Assembly (NCBI RefSeq): GCF_932294415.1
Contig: NC_065538.1
Coordinates: forward strand, 20,482,167-20,546,166
Reading direction: 5' to 3'
DNA from: Quercus robur
Taxonomy: Eukaryota > Streptophyta > Magnoliopsida > Fagales > Fagaceae
DNA: 64,000 bases
The first letter of the stretch is position 1, and the number at the start of each line of letters is the position of its first letter. A program made the position numbers and the translations under genes. Positions 10,719 to 21,750 of the stretch are shown one piece after another. Below the pieces are notes generated by a model. That model saw nothing but the letters and a program-made list of their open reading frames with translations, was not told the DNA's origin and did no database searches.

Positions 10719-13700
10719 CTATTTGCAGAGGCTATAAAATCCCAAGTGGTCCTTGTGCTCAATCTTTTTGATCATGCGATCTATGCCAACCCCACCTGTT
10801 TAACAAGGAAGAGAAGTCGTTAGCACTTTTGAAATTAATCCAATCTGACTAAAATCAATGAACAGAACACCAAGGAATATATGCATGTTTGCCCCAAGTG
10901 ACACATACCTAGTAATATTGCGCTTATAAAAATTGTGACAGCCAAAATGAAGATAATCAAAGATGCTCTCCCTATCATTGCAATCACTTTTGTTACCACA
11001 TATTGTCCAACGAGAGCAGCAATGATCGCCACAGCAAAAAAGTAGAGAGCTGCAGGGTGTAAATAGAAAATGACAATTATTTATGCTGAACTTTGAAAGC
11101 AATTCATGTCTCTAATACTTGTTTAAGGTAAGATCTGTATGGTGGTGCTCAAATTGATTACCATAAGGATGAGGGAAGCGTTTTAGAAGATAGTATTCCA
11201 CCACAGACATGGATGAGGAAAATGCCATGGCAAATGTGGCTGTGGCACTTGACACCTACATGAAGATTCTAAATTAGTCAGTCCATGAAAGAAAAATTTG
11301 ACTTTAAGTTGTAAAATAGTATAGGGGTGTTTTATAATTATAATAAGGCAAGATTACTTTTTGAAAGGTACATTGAAGTTTTTTGTTTTTATTCTAGATG
11401 TTCAAGTGAAAGTGAGTGCCAAATGATACTGTAACCATGTATGTATTACACTAGCTTAACCACCAACTCAACTCTTTTAGATTTTCTTCCAAAGATGGCT
11501 TACTTCAAATATGTATAACTTAACCATTAAGAAAAATGTTTTTAGAGTTTGTACAATAAGATTATGCTTGCTTAGTTCAAATACCTATAATTTAACCACC
11601 AAGTGAACTATTTTAGATAAGAGTTCCCTAAAAAAGAAGATGGTTTGAACTATCAACAGCTTGCTGGATAAGTAAACACAAACTTACAGCATCAATATGT
11701 TATAGTTTTACAAAAAGCATAAAATGTACCTGAGGAGGGATTCCCAGCTCCAGAAACAGTGGACCCAAAATGAACCCTCCACCAAGACCTAGCAACCCAC
11801 CAATAATTCCAGCTACAATGCCACAGACACAATAAAGAACCAGCTGGTGTAGTCGCAAATTTGTGCCTGCTTCTCCCCTTGATGCAATCACTCTCCCCCC
11901 TTTGTACAGGCCAACAGCCTCATATGATGTCGCTCCAACTGTCACAGGGATCTAAAAACAACAAGAAAGGAGAACAATCAGTAATGATGCATTAGAACTG
12001 GATTTCTATAATTTTAGGATCAAGTCCACATCTCATCTGTCATGCTTTGCCCCAATTCTTAACAATGAGGTTGTGATTTCATACCCAAAATAGCCACCTA
12101 AAGAATAATGAAATGAAGAAATTAATCTGTTCCCTTATCGATGTCATAGAAGGTACCTGCAAGAGGTTTAAGATCCAATATGGCACTGAACAAGTTGTTG
12201 TGTAATTCTGTGTCCAACACATTAGCATCCCATCAGTTCACTAGTAGATGACAAAATCAGAGAACTCCAAAATTTACACTTTTATGATGAAAATTGAAAA
12301 GTAAACCTTGGCAATCTGCAATGCAAGGACTACGACCCAGACAGCAACAATAATTCCAAGTTCCTTCCAGTAAATGTTCTCAAGAATAGAAACCTGGACC
12401 TGCTACAGAAGTGAGTCCTAAAAATCATAAATCATGGTCGTAATTACTGCCTATATTTTCTAACCTCTGATTTTTTTGAGTCCTTGGTTTCTGTATGAGC
12501 ATCATTGCTCTGGCCTTCAGGTAGGGGTCTGAGTTCAACATCTGCACTACCAATACCTGATTAAACGGGAAGTTAGCCTGCCAAAATGATTCTCTAAGAT
12601 ATCCAAGATAGACTTAGAGCACCAAACCAAAAAAGTTTCATGACCAACTCACCATTTGATTGCAAGCGTTGAGCAGCCTCCTGAAACCCCCCAAAAAAAG
12701 GGTAAGAAATGGAATAGTGGATGGGCCAAATTAACATAGAAAAACACATCAATGTCAACATTGAGTGAGAGCAAAATTTCAGACCACCTTTTTAGTTATG
12801 GTTTCCTTTTTCCATGTCTCAACACCCTTGAGGAAAGCCTTAGTTGACATAACTGCATGTCAGGATGACCAAATCAAGGGAAGTTGTCGAAGAAGAAGTG
12901 GAGAAAAGACTACAATTTAAACAATATATACCTATGAAGATGATAATTAACAATACTGTGATCATCCACTCAGCAAAAATCACATTGAAAGAAACTCCAA
13001 TACTAATTCCCAGCACCAACATTGGTTGAAATAGAAGAGCCAAGTTATAGTCAATGATGGGCAGGTCAAGGGTGGGATGCCTTTGCCTTAAATTGTAGAA
13101 AACTGTTGCAGCTGCTCCCCCCATGATCATACCTGACCAAAACAAACCAGAACAAAGACGATCGCTGACAGGTTCTTCAATAGAATAGTGCAATGTAATT
13201 CAGCAAAACAGCCTTTTATACAATATAATCTTGGCGATTAAGTATGAAAACTGTATAAACCAAATGCTAGCTGCTCTCAGGCTCCAAGCTACCACACTTC
13301 CACTTCAGGAATCAAACAGATAGTAATATGAAAATGATGCTCGGATAAGCAAAACCAACTATAAACTGCTGCATTATGTCAGAAAGCTTATGGAATGACT
13401 GATAGAGTGCCTATTGGATTTCCATGGTATCAAAGAAGTAAAGATCTTTATCTAGGTAATGGCACTTGCCACTCCGAGTCCTAGCAAACCTTTGAATGAA
13501 CTCGGGTGGCTTTGACGGTAACTAATTAAGGTTTATTTCTTAGATCTAATCCTCCCACTTTCCAATAACTAATTACATATGACAAGTTAGAACTGAGCAG
13601 AGATGTTAGGCTTCTTCATTCTAAATAACTTTTCAGTGACCCGAATAACTGCTTAAGGCATGAAAAACCAGTGATGAGGGTACTTACATTTTGATAGAGC

Positions 13701-14415
13701 AGTTGATGATTTCTGATCAAACCCAATAATCAAGGTTAGCATTGGAACAAAAATTCCACCCCCACCAACTCCTCCCACACTCCCAAACGCTGCCCCAAAG
13801 AATCCAATTATTGCTCCCACCACTATCTTCCAGCCAAATTTCATTTTCTGTCCATATATCTCAAGCTATAAGAACGATATTCCAACATTTTCAGAAAACA
13901 ATTTTATGTACTTAGAATCAATGCAAAAGGTTGCTTTAGTAAGAATCTAGAGTAAAAAAAAATTCATTTGTTTGAAGCAAAAATATGAGAAAATATTAGC
14001 ACATATAATTCTTTAATCCTTTTAATAATTTTGTCAACTTCACAAATTAGTTGAATTTGCTAGACCAGAAACATAGAAAGTCAAATTTTCCAACATTTCT
14101 TTTGCAACCAGAGTAAGAATAAAGAATGAACTAAGAATTACATGAAAAATCCTATGAACCAATATATCGATCCTAAGTTATGAAAGATGGACTTACTGGC
14201 CAAATATGTACATATGGATGACTTGATTTATTATGGTGGCCTGGGGAGTCTGATACTTTCATTACAAAATGAGTTTCAACCTCTTCAGTCACTTTGTAAC
14301 TTGAAACTTTGTGTTCCGAACTTTCTTTTATGACAACATACATAGAAGCCATAACAAGCAAAGCAACCATTCCAATCAATCTTGATCTCCACCATTCTGA
14401 TCCATTCCCAGCCAT
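10719..14415 (-). CDS. Sulfite exporter TauE/SafE family protein, complete, 12 exons
   Basis: This is a membrane protein of the plant TauE/SafE family, related to bacterial exporters of sulfite and other small anions. The plant substrate is not established by sequence. Exons in transcript order: 14415-14197, 13847-13688, 13132-12932, 12852-12788, 12680-12653, 12556-12465, 12399-12307, 12207-12157, 11951-11730, 11255-11162, 11049-10909, 10795-10719. All have GT-AG borders and keep frame, giving 480 residues, close to plant relatives. Residues 13-29 form a hydrophobic N-terminal segment. The two TauE halves are each marked by a glycine-rich motif: [16 protein letters not shown] (about 95-110) and [18 protein letters not shown] (about 351-368). 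An acidic/polar loop of about 60 residues separates them. The ATG at 14415 (MAGNGSEWW) is chosen because the frame upstream has no other ATG. No lesion is seen. Confidence 0.93.
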
Positions 14416-16292
14416 TATATATTTCAATTCTCACCTCCCTTTCCCTCAAAACATCAAACTCTTATAGAATTTACCTCAAATCCAGAACTCAAATGGAGCA
14501 TAAAAAGTTAACAACAAACTCAAATTTGAACAAACTCTACTTCTTATACACAGCTCTTCTGCACTTGCAGCACACTAAAAAGGTGTAGACCAAAAAATGG
14601 AAAGCACACCAAGGAGCTAACGTGTGTGGCTCTTTTGAGTTGAAAAAGAGTCACCAAACTGAACTGAATTTCGAAAGAGCTAGCGTGTGTTACCTTAAAT
14701 GGAAAGCACACCAAAGAAGTATTGGTGAGGCACCGCTATGCATGTAACATAAGTGCATGACCTAGAAAGGAGCTTGAAACCGTAGATGTGAACTCTCTCT
14801 TTCACTCTCTTCTATCTCTCCAATACTTTCATGAAGTTTTTTCAAAGGGTAAAAGTTAGTGTTTAGGGAATAAATTCTTCAAGATTAAAACAAAAAAGAG
14901 CTACTGTTTTTACCGTTATTAATAATAGAACTTGGCTTTGCGCATGTGAAGGTACTTTGTGTTTATATGAAATTCCTGAGAATACACGCTACCCCTTGTA
15001 GAAAATTTAAGTTCCTTGGCTGAGAGGGAACAGTCTCAATCTTCTTCATGAAGATAAGACATTATTGAATTTGCTTTTGGAGGTGATAGAGAATTGATTC
15101 GACTTGTTTAAGCGTAGTCCAACTAAGACATGTAATTCTGATTTGGGAGAACCTTGAAGTAGACTTGTGAGCACTAAAGTCTTGTATCAACGAACTGTTA
15201 ATAAAAAGGTGAATGAATTATGCACATGAACATGATGGATCCCAAAACTTTTGTAGTCTAAGCTTTTGGATGTGTTTTAATCATGCATGTGCATTAATCT
15301 TTGCTACCTAAGGAAATTAATGGATACTTACGAAATACGGCGATTTGGTGTTCACTCCTCACGTACATGGTGGACCTCACCATAAATTTAATTAATTAAT
15401 GAGATTCGCCAAGAATGTAATAGGAGGAAACACCTTACTTTGGAAGTGTACCCAACTTGAAATCATGACTTGAAGTCACAATTTACAATAAATTGTGACT
15501 TGTATGTACTGTGTGTACACTAAAGTGTGTGCAATAAGCTGATCGAGATACTCATTAATAAAAGATACTTTTTAAACTCTTACTCAAATATAACTAAACC
15601 CATGGGTTGTGTTTGTTTACACACACCATGTTATATATACACACTTTTGTGTAACAAAAGTGTGTATCTTACTCAAATAATTGAAACTAATTGCACATCT
15701 TTGGACCTTAAAGTTTAGTAATATTTTCATTTTAACCCTTTTATGTTTGATTTTCTTTTCATATTGGTCCTGTAGTTTTGTTTGTAATTTGAAGATTAAA
15801 TGTCTTAATATTTAACAATTTTATGAAATACTACTATACTAGCTTTAAAATGTCGTTTAATGCAAATTTTTTCATTAATTTTACGTCAAAACAAACTGTA
15901 GCCTTACTTTAGTAACACTTCAAGCTCTGATAGGGAACTTGTAGCATAATGATAAAGCCGTTGATAAATGGTAGGCTGATCAATCAAATACCTATACCAA
16001 CATAGAAGAGAACTTGGAGGAGTATCTATGTGGAATCAACCTTGTAACTTTAATGCTTAAGTTAGCGGGATAACTATGGATTTTTCTCATGCATTTCTTT
16101 TTTAAATTTTTTATGGAACTCTCATACATTTCTTGGTTGACATATCTTTGTTGGTGATGCTGCATTGCATCTATAAATCTTCTCTATATATGGTATGCCA
16201 CTATTATATGTATCACATCATATTAATTATAATTATCTCAATTTGTTAGATTCTAAGGAATTAGGAACTAATGTATTAGAACTTTAATGTGT
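14416..16292. other. 5' flank of the transporter gene and AT-rich spacer
   Basis: The first few hundred bases, including CT-rich sequence near 14790-14825, probably hold the promoter and 5' UTR of the minus-strand transporter gene. Beyond that I see no gene or well-bounded repeat. Confidence 0.45.
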
Positions 16293-17096
16293 AATGTTGG
16301 CAAACCATGATCAAAACATTTAGTCTAGATTTAAGCTGCTCAAAGTGTGTTTTTGTGTAAAGTTGGAATCGAGTGTACTGCATGATTTATTGTATAAATT
16401 TGCAAAGCTCGATTGATCGAAAATTAGACTCGATCGATTGAAGCTCGTGCAAATTGTTTTTCTGTAGAATTTTCCAACTCAAGCCCAAGTCCGTATGACA
16501 TGTAGGGTTTTATGTTTTGTCTTAAGTATAAAAGGAAAAACTCTAGCCACATTTTACTGTTGTTGTTTATGCTGTGTGTGTGTGTGAATCTCTTGTGAGA
16601 TCTAGAGGTATTTACCTTCATACATACTTAGGGTTATCAAGATCAAGATTGATGTCGAGAGCTTGATGATCGCTTCAGTTGCTGCATAAAGAGCTTAAAG
16701 AAAACACAAGTGGGAGTACTTGTGGTTGCTATGAATCCAAGAAAGAAGTAATCCGTGGACTCGGAGCTATCACGTGGTCGTGGTAGTAAGTTTTTTACTT
16801 GAGGTAACAATAGGATGTTAGTGGTCTAAGTCGCTATTGTAAAACTTCAATTCTTTCATAGTAGATCTGTTTTACCTTGAGGATAGCTAGGTTAAATCCT
16901 CTCCATATTTTTTACCGGTTTGGTTTTCCTAGGTTATCATATCACTGTGTTCTTTATTTTTCGTATTGTTTCAATGATATGATTTACTTGTGTTAACCTA
17001 GATTTGAAAATTTTACCTAAGTTAATCACTTGGCTAAATAATTAGGTTAATCTGTTTGTTTTTAAGGGATCTAAAAACATACACAATCTAATGTTG
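16293..17096 (+). mobile_element. Probable solo LTR, Copia-like (fossil)
   Basis: The block begins TGTTGGCAAACC, contains a promoter-like TATAAAAGG at about 16530 followed by a CT-rich start region, and has the GGTAGTAAG/GGTAACAA-type text found in the LTR-like block at 56615-57518. No internal region or partner LTR is seen. The 3' boundary near 17096 is approximate and no target duplication was confirmed. Age unknown, probably old. Confidence 0.45.
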
Positions 17097-17316
17097 AAAG
17101 AGTGTTTGAAACTTGTTAATAGATACACTAATGCTTTTATATGAAGTTAATTTTTTTATTACAGTGTCAATAATTGATTAATCTTTATTTATTTACCGTA
17201 TTTGTTACCAACCTTATGTAATTTATGCTATATATGAGTCTAATGAATGCTAATAATAAAAGGTTGATTTGTTAATTTATTTAGTTTAATATAATTCACC
17301 CTCGCATAGTTACACG

Positions 17317-17973
17317 TAGGGCTCTCCACAAGTCAAGTCAGGTCGGGTTTGTGCCCAACCTAGACTCGACCTGACCTTATCGAGTAGGGAAGATTTCAAC
17401 CCGCAATCGACTCAAATGAAGTTTCAAATCAACCGGGACGAGTCATATTGGTTTTCGAGTGTGAATTGGTCAGTTTCGAGTATTTCTATATTGTCGAATT
17501 TTGGCCGAAATTTGGCTGGATCTCGTCAAATCTGGCTAGATCTAATGAGATTTAGCTGATATTCCTTCAGATCTATGGAAATCTAGCAAAGATTTGGCCG
17601 AGATCTAACGAGATTTGGCCGAGTTAAAGTCGGGCTTACCAAAGTTTGGCCAAGTTTAAGTAGATATGGGCTAGATTCGCCGGATTTAAACATATTTGAG
17701 TGAGGATTTGAGTGGAACTGAGTAAAGGAAGGCCAAACATGGCCAGATCGGAGTTGAGAAGCACCAGATCGTCGTTGGATTTCGGTCTTCTTTGAGGTTT
17801 TGTCGAGTAGGTCGGGTAGCTCGGGTTTTTGAGGACGAAACCTGCCACCCGACCTGCCGGAGTCAGGTTCTGAAGGTTAGGACCCATCATTGACCCGTCG
17901 GAGGTGTCAATCTGGCAATGACAGGTCGGGTTGGTCAGTTCTAGCGGGTCTTTGGTTTGCCTGGACAGCCCTA
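17317..17973 (+). mobile_element. hAT-type non-autonomous element (657 bp)
   Basis: Ends are TAGGGCTCTCCA at the left and TAGGGCTGTCCA as the reverse complement of the right. Flanking 8-mers are GTTACACG (17309-17316) and GTTACACA (17974-17981), a target duplication with one mismatch. Inside are GGTCGGGT and ACCCGACC runs and a degenerate repeat of the ATCTGGC(C/T)GAGATCTAACGAG type. No transposase is encoded. Confidence 0.85.
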
Positions 17974-18109
17974 GTTACACATGTTTGATTTTCAATTTAC
18001 TGAGTTTGTGTTTGATTTTGAATTTGCTGGGTTTTGCATTTTTTTTTTTTTTTGAATTTCTGAATTTAATTAAAATTTTAATTTTAATTTTAAAAATTTG
18101 AAAGATTAA

Positions 18110-18475
18110 AATTTCAATTAAAAAAAAAAATTTTGATTACCAAAAATTAATTTTTGGTAATCAAAATTTTTTTTTTTTTGGTTGGTGGTTTTTGGCTATA
18201 GTGGCGTTTTGAAACGTTGCTATAGCCAATTTTTTTTAAAATATAAGGGTCTATAACGGCGTTTTGAAACATTGTTATAGCTTAATTAAAAAAAAAAAAA
18301 AAATCAGTCTATAGCAACATTTTACAAACACCACTATAGGGTATGGATCTATGATGACATTTTTGTAAAACACCACTATAGGTCTATAGACATGGTACAA
18401 TAGTGGCGTTTGTAACTGCCACTATAGAAAACATTGCTATAGTCCAAATGGGCCTATAGTGGAGTTTTTAGTATT
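18110..18475 (+). repeat. Inverted-motif array TATAGTGGCGTTT / AAACGCCACTATA
   Basis: Between 18180 and 18475 variants of CTATAGTGGCGTTTTGAAACG recur in both orientations at least six times (near 18195, 18250, 18310, 18345, 18375, 18405 and 18430), most able to pair with a neighbour. A perfect inverted pair AAAAATTTTGATTACCAAAAA and its complement precedes it at 18125-18170. Arrays of this kind form the subterminal ends of plant CACTA elements, which is my best guess, but neither a CACTA terminus nor a target duplication was found here. Confidence 0.6.
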
Positions 18476-18859
18476 ACACAATTTTATTTATTTATTTATT
18501 TGGTCTTCATTCTTCTTGTAAACTTGTAGTTTTGTTAATCTGTTATTCCCCCCCCCCCCCCCCAATTTTTTCCTCACTTTAAAGTGTATTTGGTTAGAGT
18601 GAAAATAGAGAAAACGAGAAATGGGGGAAAAAATAGAAGAGATTTTGGGTAAGAATGGTGTTTGATAATTAGGTTGATTTTTGGGAAGAGAAAATGATGG
18701 GGCTGGCTGTTTTCTCCCTGGGCTCACCACTTTTTAAACCCCCCCCCCCCCCTCCCCCAAAAAAAAGGGAGAGAAAATGTGGAGAAGAAGGGATTTGGAT
18801 GGAAATTACCCATCTACCCCTCCTCTCCCCTAAACTAAAATACAATGTGAAATCTTTTC

Positions 18860-18890
<31 letters not shown>

Positions 18891-18927
18891 TTTTGGGGGG
18901 GGGGGGGGTCTATTTGCTAAATGTTTA

Positions 18928-19116
18928 GGCCATGTTTGGATTTTTATTTTTCATCACTCATCACTCCTTACTCAATTTTTGTTACTCATCACTCATCACT
19001 TAAAATACCCCATCACTCTACACGAACTTTGTTTGGCACCATCACTCAACTTATCATCGCTCAATATTTTTTCATTGTTTAGGGGACTCATGCTTGACAC
19101 ACTCACAGCCCCTAAT

Positions 19117-19177
<61 letters not shown>

Positions 19178-20066
19178 TTTCTGCATTGGGTTGTATGGAG
19201 ACGTCACTCCACCCTCTTCAGCCAACGAAGACAAGCCCAGCAACACCATCATTTGGTCCAGCAGCGCCAAGATGGCTCTGCCAACTCTCCGCAAGTCCTC
19301 TTCAATCTTCACTCCACCGCAGACCATTCTCAAATCTCAAACCAAGGCCAAAACCCAGTGAAAGAAGAAGATGGCGATGGAGGCAGAGGTGCGGAGGGAG
19401 CTCGAACACAGTGAAAAAAAAAAAAAAAAAAACACTAGAAATTTTCAGTGAGACCTGCCTCTACAATCTCATCTCCTTTGCAAAATTTCAATACTTACCC
19501 ACTATTCTATACACATTTTCATACTGAGAAAATTTTTATCTATTTTTCTCTGCCTCTTCTCTCTCTCTGTTTTTCTTGCTTGGGTTATGGATTGTGAGAG
19601 ATGAGAATGTGAATCTGATTTGACTTGGTACACAAAGATTGGGAATTTCTTGACTTTCTAAGATCTAGAAGCCTTCTGGGTCTTTGATTCAAATCTATGT
19701 TTGCAAAAAAAGTAATTTTTTTTAATAAAGGTTATGATCTTAAACTCCAAAACCCACCAGTGTGAAAGGAAAAAGAAGAAGAAGAAGAAGAAGATCACTG
19801 AACCCAAAGAGAAAAAAAAAAAAAAAAAAAAAAAAGTTTGCGGCTAACCTCTGACTGGGATCAGTATGTTGTTTTAATTACGGAAATATCATTGAAAACA
19901 GAGTTATGTGTTTTCAGTTTCCATAACTTATCACTCAAAAATCAGGAAATTGAGTGATGGAAATAAAAATTAGAAACAAAGTTATGAAAATCCAAACGGA
20001 CTTCTCAGTCATGGGTCCCACCATTTTTGAGTTATGAGTTATGGAAACAGCAAATCCAAACAACCC
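18928..20066 (+). mobile_element. PIF/Harbinger-type non-autonomous element (1139 bp)
   Basis: The left end GGCCATGTTTGGATTT matches the reverse complement of the right end GGGTTGTTTGGATTT. TTA flanks both sides (18925-18927 and 20067-20069). Inside, TCACTCATCACTC text near the left end recurs inverted near the right. The middle contains a (CT)n tract (19121-19172), GAA runs and a GC-richer 19195-19410 stretch that may be picked-up host sequence. The open frames here come from the CT tract. Confidence 0.75.
19121..19172 (+). repeat. (CT)n microsatellite
   Basis: About 26 perfect CT units. Translated, it gives SLSLSL or RERERE runs, which explains long but meaningless open frames on both strands. 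Confidence 0.95.
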
Positions 20067-20320
20067 TTAACTTTCATATTTGCCGAATGGTTATCATTTT
20101 TTTGGTGGTTTGGTGGAAAGTGAACTTGTCACCCAAAATTAGCTAATGCGCATTATGAAAATTATGCACTAGCTAGTGTTTGCCACAATTCAAACATTAC
20201 TAATTTGTTCTTTTCTTCCATATTTAATTGGTTCCGATTCTTAAATAAAAAAAGATTCTTAAATAATAAAATAAATAAAAACTCAATGGTATAATATGGT
20301 GTTTCTAATAGAGATATTTA

Positions 20321-20759
20321 GGTTATATTTGGTAACAATTTTTGTTTTCAATTTTCAAAAACTTGTTTTTAAAAATATAAAGAAAAAACAATTTTCTTGT
20401 ATTTTTGAAATCAAAAACATGTTTGGTTAGTTGAAATAAAATATATATATATATATAGTTTTTTAAAGAAAAAAAATAGAAAATACTAAAATATGTTGTT
20501 ATTAGGATTTGAACTTTAATGTTAACTCATTAAATGAGATAGATTTATTAAATTAAATGCATATTTACATTGACTTTTGAAAATTATAAACTGAAAACAA
20601 CATTTTGCATGTTTTCAGTTTCCTTCATAAATTCAGTTTTAAGAACATTTTTTGTTTTCTATCCATTTTGAGTTGCCAAACAAGTTTTTTAGTTTCAAAA
20701 ATATAAAACTATTTTTGAAAATAGAAAATAAGGGGGAAAAAAAGTTACCAAACATACCC
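20321..20759 (+). mobile_element. PIF/Harbinger (Tourist-like) MITE, 439 bp
   Basis: Left end GGTTATATTTGGTAAC pairs with the reverse complement of the right end, GGGTATGTTTGGTAAC. TTA duplications lie at 20318-20320 and 20760-20762. Inverted similarity extends inward through TTTTGTTTTC and GTTTTCAAAA text. It is non-coding. Confidence 0.82.
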
Positions 20760-20917
20760 TTAGAATTCAAATCCTCCCTCCCTAATTTAAAAATGTAGCC
20801 ATAAAAAAATTAAAAAAAAAAAAAAAAAAAACCATATACAGCACCACTAAGATTTTTATTAACAAATTTTTAATAAAAATGGTGGGGTTTGAATAAAAAT
20901 CCTCAATCTCATTCTTA

Positions 20918-21185
20918 GGTGGTGTTTGGATACGGATGAAAAGATAGCATCTGCGTCTAGCGTTTCCTTTTTTTCTTTTTTTCTTTTTTTTAGATTCACT
21001 ATTCAGCAGACATTATGCACTATTCACGTACTATTCATGCATTGTTCATGTAATGTTCACGAAACCCACAATCACTTTATTTAGAAAAAAAAATATTAAA
21101 AATGGGTCCCACTTCACTATTCACACATTTAAAAATTATTTTGCTATAGTGTTTTCAGTAAAATAAACGGTATCCAAACAGACCC
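20918..21185 (+). mobile_element. PIF/Harbinger (Tourist-like) MITE, 268 bp
   Basis: Left end GGTGGTGTTTGGATAC pairs with GGGTCTGTTTGGATAC from the right. TTA flanks both sides (20915-20917 and 21186-21188). The interior has repeated ACTATTCA(C/T)G motifs and no coding capacity. Confidence 0.85.
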
Positions 21186-21589
21186 TTAATGTTCTATTTT
21201 ATGCTCTACTAAGAGTAATATGTCATGTGTCTAATTTTTTTTATTTTAAATTTTAGTTATTTTATAAGGGGGAAAAAAACATGTGGCAAACTATAATTAA
21301 TAGAGCATAATTAAGTTGAATACTCATAGTGAGAGAGAAGATTTTCATTCAAAAGGAAAATTATATCATTTTTTAGGTAGGAGGGGTAAACAAAAAAGAA
21401 AATAAAAAATAAATAAGTGAAAGCTCAGGGTTCAAGGGGAAACTCTCCCTCGTCCAACTCTGCTAGCACCTCTCTCAGCTGCTGATGCAATTTTTTTTAC
21501 CTCTCATTCTAAGATATGTAAGTTTACAATTATATCAAACTTTTATTCAATGGAATCTTCGTTTAGAAAGGTGAAAGGGTGTAAGTAGG

Positions 21590-21750
21590 TCCACAGGAAC
21601 AAGACACAGGCAAATGGATTAGTGGAGTACTACAAAATTCGACTGGTTGCTAAGGGTTTCACCCAAAATATGGTATTAATTAAGAGGAAACTTTTACTCA
21701 TGTTGCTAGAGTGACCTCTATTAGATTTTAATTACAAATGTTGTTATCTG
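21590..21750 (+). mobile_element. Ty1/Copia reverse-transcriptase fossil fragment
   Basis: A short stretch reads RLVAKGFTQ, the conserved start of the Copia reverse-transcriptase domain, followed by decayed but recognisable sequence. No LTRs or other domains are found nearby. It is an old and heavily broken relic with several breaks over about 160 bp. Confidence 0.65.

Noticed and set aside
18694-19527. 277-codon open frame
   Set aside because: It runs through homopolymer C and T tracts and the (CT)n microsatellite inside a Harbinger element. The composition is low-complexity and there is no recognised domain.
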